Notes under the pieces: generated by a model
Database searches by the model: none
Told to the model about the DNA's origin: nothing
Seen by the model: the letters and a program-made list of their open reading frames with translations, nothing else
Program-made: the position numbers and the translations under genes
Assembly: GCA_002492725.1 (NCBI GenBank)
Contig: DLAF01000026.1
Coordinates: 5,445 to 21,122, forward strand
Direction: 5' to 3'
From: Lachnospiraceae bacterium UBA7054
GTDB taxonomy: Bacteria; Bacillota; Clostridia; Lachnospirales; Lachnospiraceae
Length of the DNA stretch: 15,678 nt
Shown here: positions 14,197 through 15,678 of the stretch, in pieces
Numbering within the stretch: position 1 is the first letter of the stretch
Layout: each line of letters opens with the position of its first letter

Positions 14197-14226
14197 TTGA
14201 TTTTTATACCTTCTGAAACCTATACT
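14197..14226 (+). promoter_or_regulatory. Promoter for mtaB
   Basis: TTGATT (14197-14202), 18 nt, then TATACT (14221-14226) form a sigma-A-like promoter. The predicted start is near 14233, giving a leader of about 50 nt with GGAG at 14274-14277 before ATG 14284. Its -10 overlaps the -10 of the opposite promoter. Confidence 0.5.
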
Positions 14227-14250
14227 AAATGTTGGAAGACTAAAAGTCAA
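14222..14250 (-). promoter_or_regulatory. Promoter for the HPr-like gene
   Basis: On the - strand TTGACT (14250-14245), an ideal 17-nt spacer and TAGTAT (14227-14222) form a sigma-A promoter close to consensus. The start is predicted near 14215, about 35 nt before the ATG and just ahead of AAAGGAGGT. Confidence 0.65.
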
Positions 14251-14283
14251 TGATAAAACACTACAAAAAATGCGGAGATTACT

Positions 14284-15639
14284 ATGAAAAGTGTAGCATT
14301 ACATAATCTTGGCTGCAAAGTAAATGCTTATGAATTAGATTTTATGCAACAAATGTTACAAGAAAAGGGATACAAAATTGTACCTTTTGATGAGGTGGCA
14401 GACATCTATATTGTGAACACCTGTACGGTTACGAACATTGCTGACAGGAAAAGCAGGCAGATGCTTCACCGCGCCAGGAAATTAAATCCCGACGCCGTAG
14501 TAGTGGCAGTGGGCTGTTACGTCCAAACCGGGGAGGAGAGCCTGGAAGCGGACGGTACGGTGGATCTGGCCATCGGTAATAACAAAAAAGGGGAGATTGT
14601 GGAGATTCTTGAGGATTATCTGGATAGAAGAGAAACTTCTTTTGGAAATGTCTCTGCGGAGATTCATAAAATCGATATCGGGCGGGCGGTAGAGTACGAG
14701 GAACTTTCTCTGCGGGAAACATCGGGTCATACCCGCGCTTTTCTTAAGATTCAGGACGGCTGCAATCAGTTTTGTACCTATTGTATCATTCCCTACGCGA
14801 GGGGGCGGATCAGGAGCCGCAGGAAAGAAGATGTGCTTGCGGAGGCAGCCCGACTGGCAGAGGCCGGTTATCAGGAGCTTGTGCTGACGGGGATCCATTT
14901 GAGCTCCTACGGTATAGCTCCGCAAAGCGGATCTCCGATGGAGCGCAGCGGATCGGAGTTGTTGCCGCTTTTGGGGGAGCTGTCAGCGCTTGCGGGGGTG
15001 GAACGGATCCGCCTGGGATCGCTTGAGCCGGGCATTGTGACGGAGGATTTTGCAAAAGGATTGTTCGCATTGCCGAAAGTCTGCCCGCATTTCCATCTCT
15101 CCCTGCAAAGCGGCAGTGACGCCGTTTTACGCAGAATGAATCGAAAATATGATACGGCGGCTTACCTGGAAGCGGTCATGCGGCTGAGAAAATACTATGA
15201 AAACCCGGCCATCACCACAGACGTCATCGTGGGATTCCCGGGGGAGACGGAAGCGGAATTTCTGGAGACGGCAGATTTTGTTTCGCAGGTCGGTTTTTAT
15301 GAAATGCACATTTTTAAGTATTCCAGAAGGCAGGGAACGCCTGCGGCGGATATGCCGGGACAGCTTACCGAGGCGCAGAAGGCGGCGAGAAGTGAGCGGT
15401 TGATGAAGCTGGAGCGGGAAATGTCGAGGGCATTTCGGGAAACCTTTGTAGGGCAAACGGTATCGGTTCTTTTTGAAGAGCGCATCGAGAGGGAGGACGG
15501 AATCTGGTGGATCGGACATACTCCGCATTATGTTAAGGCTGCCTGCAGAGGGCAGGCAGGGGAGAACCGCATCCTTCCATGCCATATCGAGTCCTTTTTG
15601 GAGGAGGATATGCTTTTGGCCGAGGTGGTGCAGGTCTGA
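14284..15639 (+). CDS. mtaB: t6A37 tRNA methylthiotransferase (MtaB-type radical SAM enzyme)
   Basis: MtaB adds a methylthio group to t6A at position 37 of ANN-decoding tRNAs using two [4Fe-4S] clusters. In 451 residues: an N-terminal methylthiotransferase domain (about 1-130) with cluster ligands Cys11 (LGCKVN), Cys47 (NTCTVT) and Cys78 (VGCYV); a radical SAM domain (about 145-380) with CNQFCTYC, i.e. Cys160, Cys164 and Cys167, and RIRLGSLEP; and a C-terminal TRAM-like segment (about 388-451). LGCKVN instead of LGCxxN-variants of MiaB and the ILT-GIHLSSYG context favour MtaB over MiaB or RimO. About 12-14 residues (211-224, APQSGSPMERSGSE) look inserted after SSYG and are encoded by palindromic DNA. 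The first ~120 nt are clearly richer in A/T than the rest. B. subtilis has mtaB just after prmA-rsmE; here it has its own promoter. Confidence 0.92.
   Translation: MKSVALHNLGCKVNAYELDFMQQMLQEKGYKIVPFDEVADIYIVNTCTVTNIADRKSRQMLHRARKLNPDAVVVAVGCYVQTGEESLEADGTVDLAIGNNKKGEIVEILEDYLDRRETSFGNVSAEIHKIDIGRAVEYEELSLRETSGHTRAFLKIQDGCNQFCTYCIIPYARGRIRSRRKEDVLAEAARLAEAGYQELVLTGIHLSSYGIAPQSGSPMERSGSELLPLLGELSALAGVERIRLGSLEPGIVTEDFAKGLFALPKVCPHFHLSLQSGSDAVLRRMNRKYDTAAYLEAVMRLRKYYENPAITTDVIVGFPGETEAEFLETADFVSQVGFYEMHIFKYSRRQGTPAADMPGQLTEAQKAARSERLMKLEREMSRAFRETFVGQTVSVLFEERIEREDGIWWIGHTPHYVKAACRGQAGENRILPCHIESFLEEDMLLAEVVQV
14917..14958 (+). repeat. In-frame palindromic segment inside mtaB
   Basis: TCCGC-AAA-GCGGA (14919-14931) is a small perfect palindrome, and CTCCGAT (14933-14939) pairs with ATCGGAG (14952-14958). 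Together they encode the extra APQSGSPMERSGSE residues. The CCGC-N3-GCGGAT core matches the one inside thiI. Confidence 0.65.
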
Positions 15640-15678
15640 TACATGGCTGGATATGAAATTTGAGTTTCCCCATTTTTT

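Noticed and set aside
15640..15678. Start of another gene after mtaB
   Set aside because: Only 39 nt remain; the ATG near 15644 closes after six codons, so nothing can be supported.

Overview
This window looks like chromosomal DNA of a Gram-positive, anaerobic Clostridia member, most likely Lachnospiraceae. The basis is gene content and protein style: a YerB-type DUF3048 lipoprotein, an XpaC/TelA pair, an NifS-like cysteine desulfurase next to a ThiI without a rhodanese domain, an HPr-like protein, and GGAGG-type ribosome binding sites. No taxonomic search was run. All genes but one lie on the + strand. I saw no tRNA, rRNA, CRISPR array, transposase or phage gene.

Left part (1-4553): a two-gene surface-protease unit. 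It opens with a run of 13 G next to an extended -10 box. A small membrane-anchored protein follows, whose extracytoplasmic half resembles the propeptide of the next gene product. That product is a 1343-residue secreted subtilisin-family protease with an acidic linker, a propeptide, an intact Asp/His/Ser triad and a long Ig-like tail in which two repeat types alternate. This is the least ordinary part of the window: a possibly switchable protease with a separate propeptide-like partner held at the membrane.

4554-4789: an intergenic stretch with a promoter-like sequence and two strong hairpins in tandem. It is a double terminator and possibly a short RNA gene.

4790-8513: a tight three-gene unit encoding a DUF3048 lipoprotein, an XpaC-family membrane protein with a winged-helix-like segment, and a TelA-family protein. 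It is probably a cell-envelope or membrane-stress module.

8514-11056: prmA, a VanZ-family gene and rsmE, overlapping or abutting. PrmA methylates ribosomal protein L11 and RsmE methylates 16S rRNA. In Bacillus subtilis prmA and rsmE are followed directly by mtaB; here mtaB lies further on (14284-15639), beyond a cysteine desulfurase/thiI pair and a reverse-strand HPr-like gene. The desulfurase supplies persulfide sulfur to ThiI for 4-thiouridine in tRNA, and MtaB methylthiolates t6A37 of tRNA, so most of the right half concerns ribosome and tRNA modification.

A recurring oddity in the right half is short palindromic or repetitive DNA inserted in frame in prmA, thiI and mtaB, together with inverted and direct repeats between genes. 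Two of the coding copies share the core CCGC-N3-GCGGAT, which suggests a small mobile or expanding palindrome family that is tolerated inside genes.
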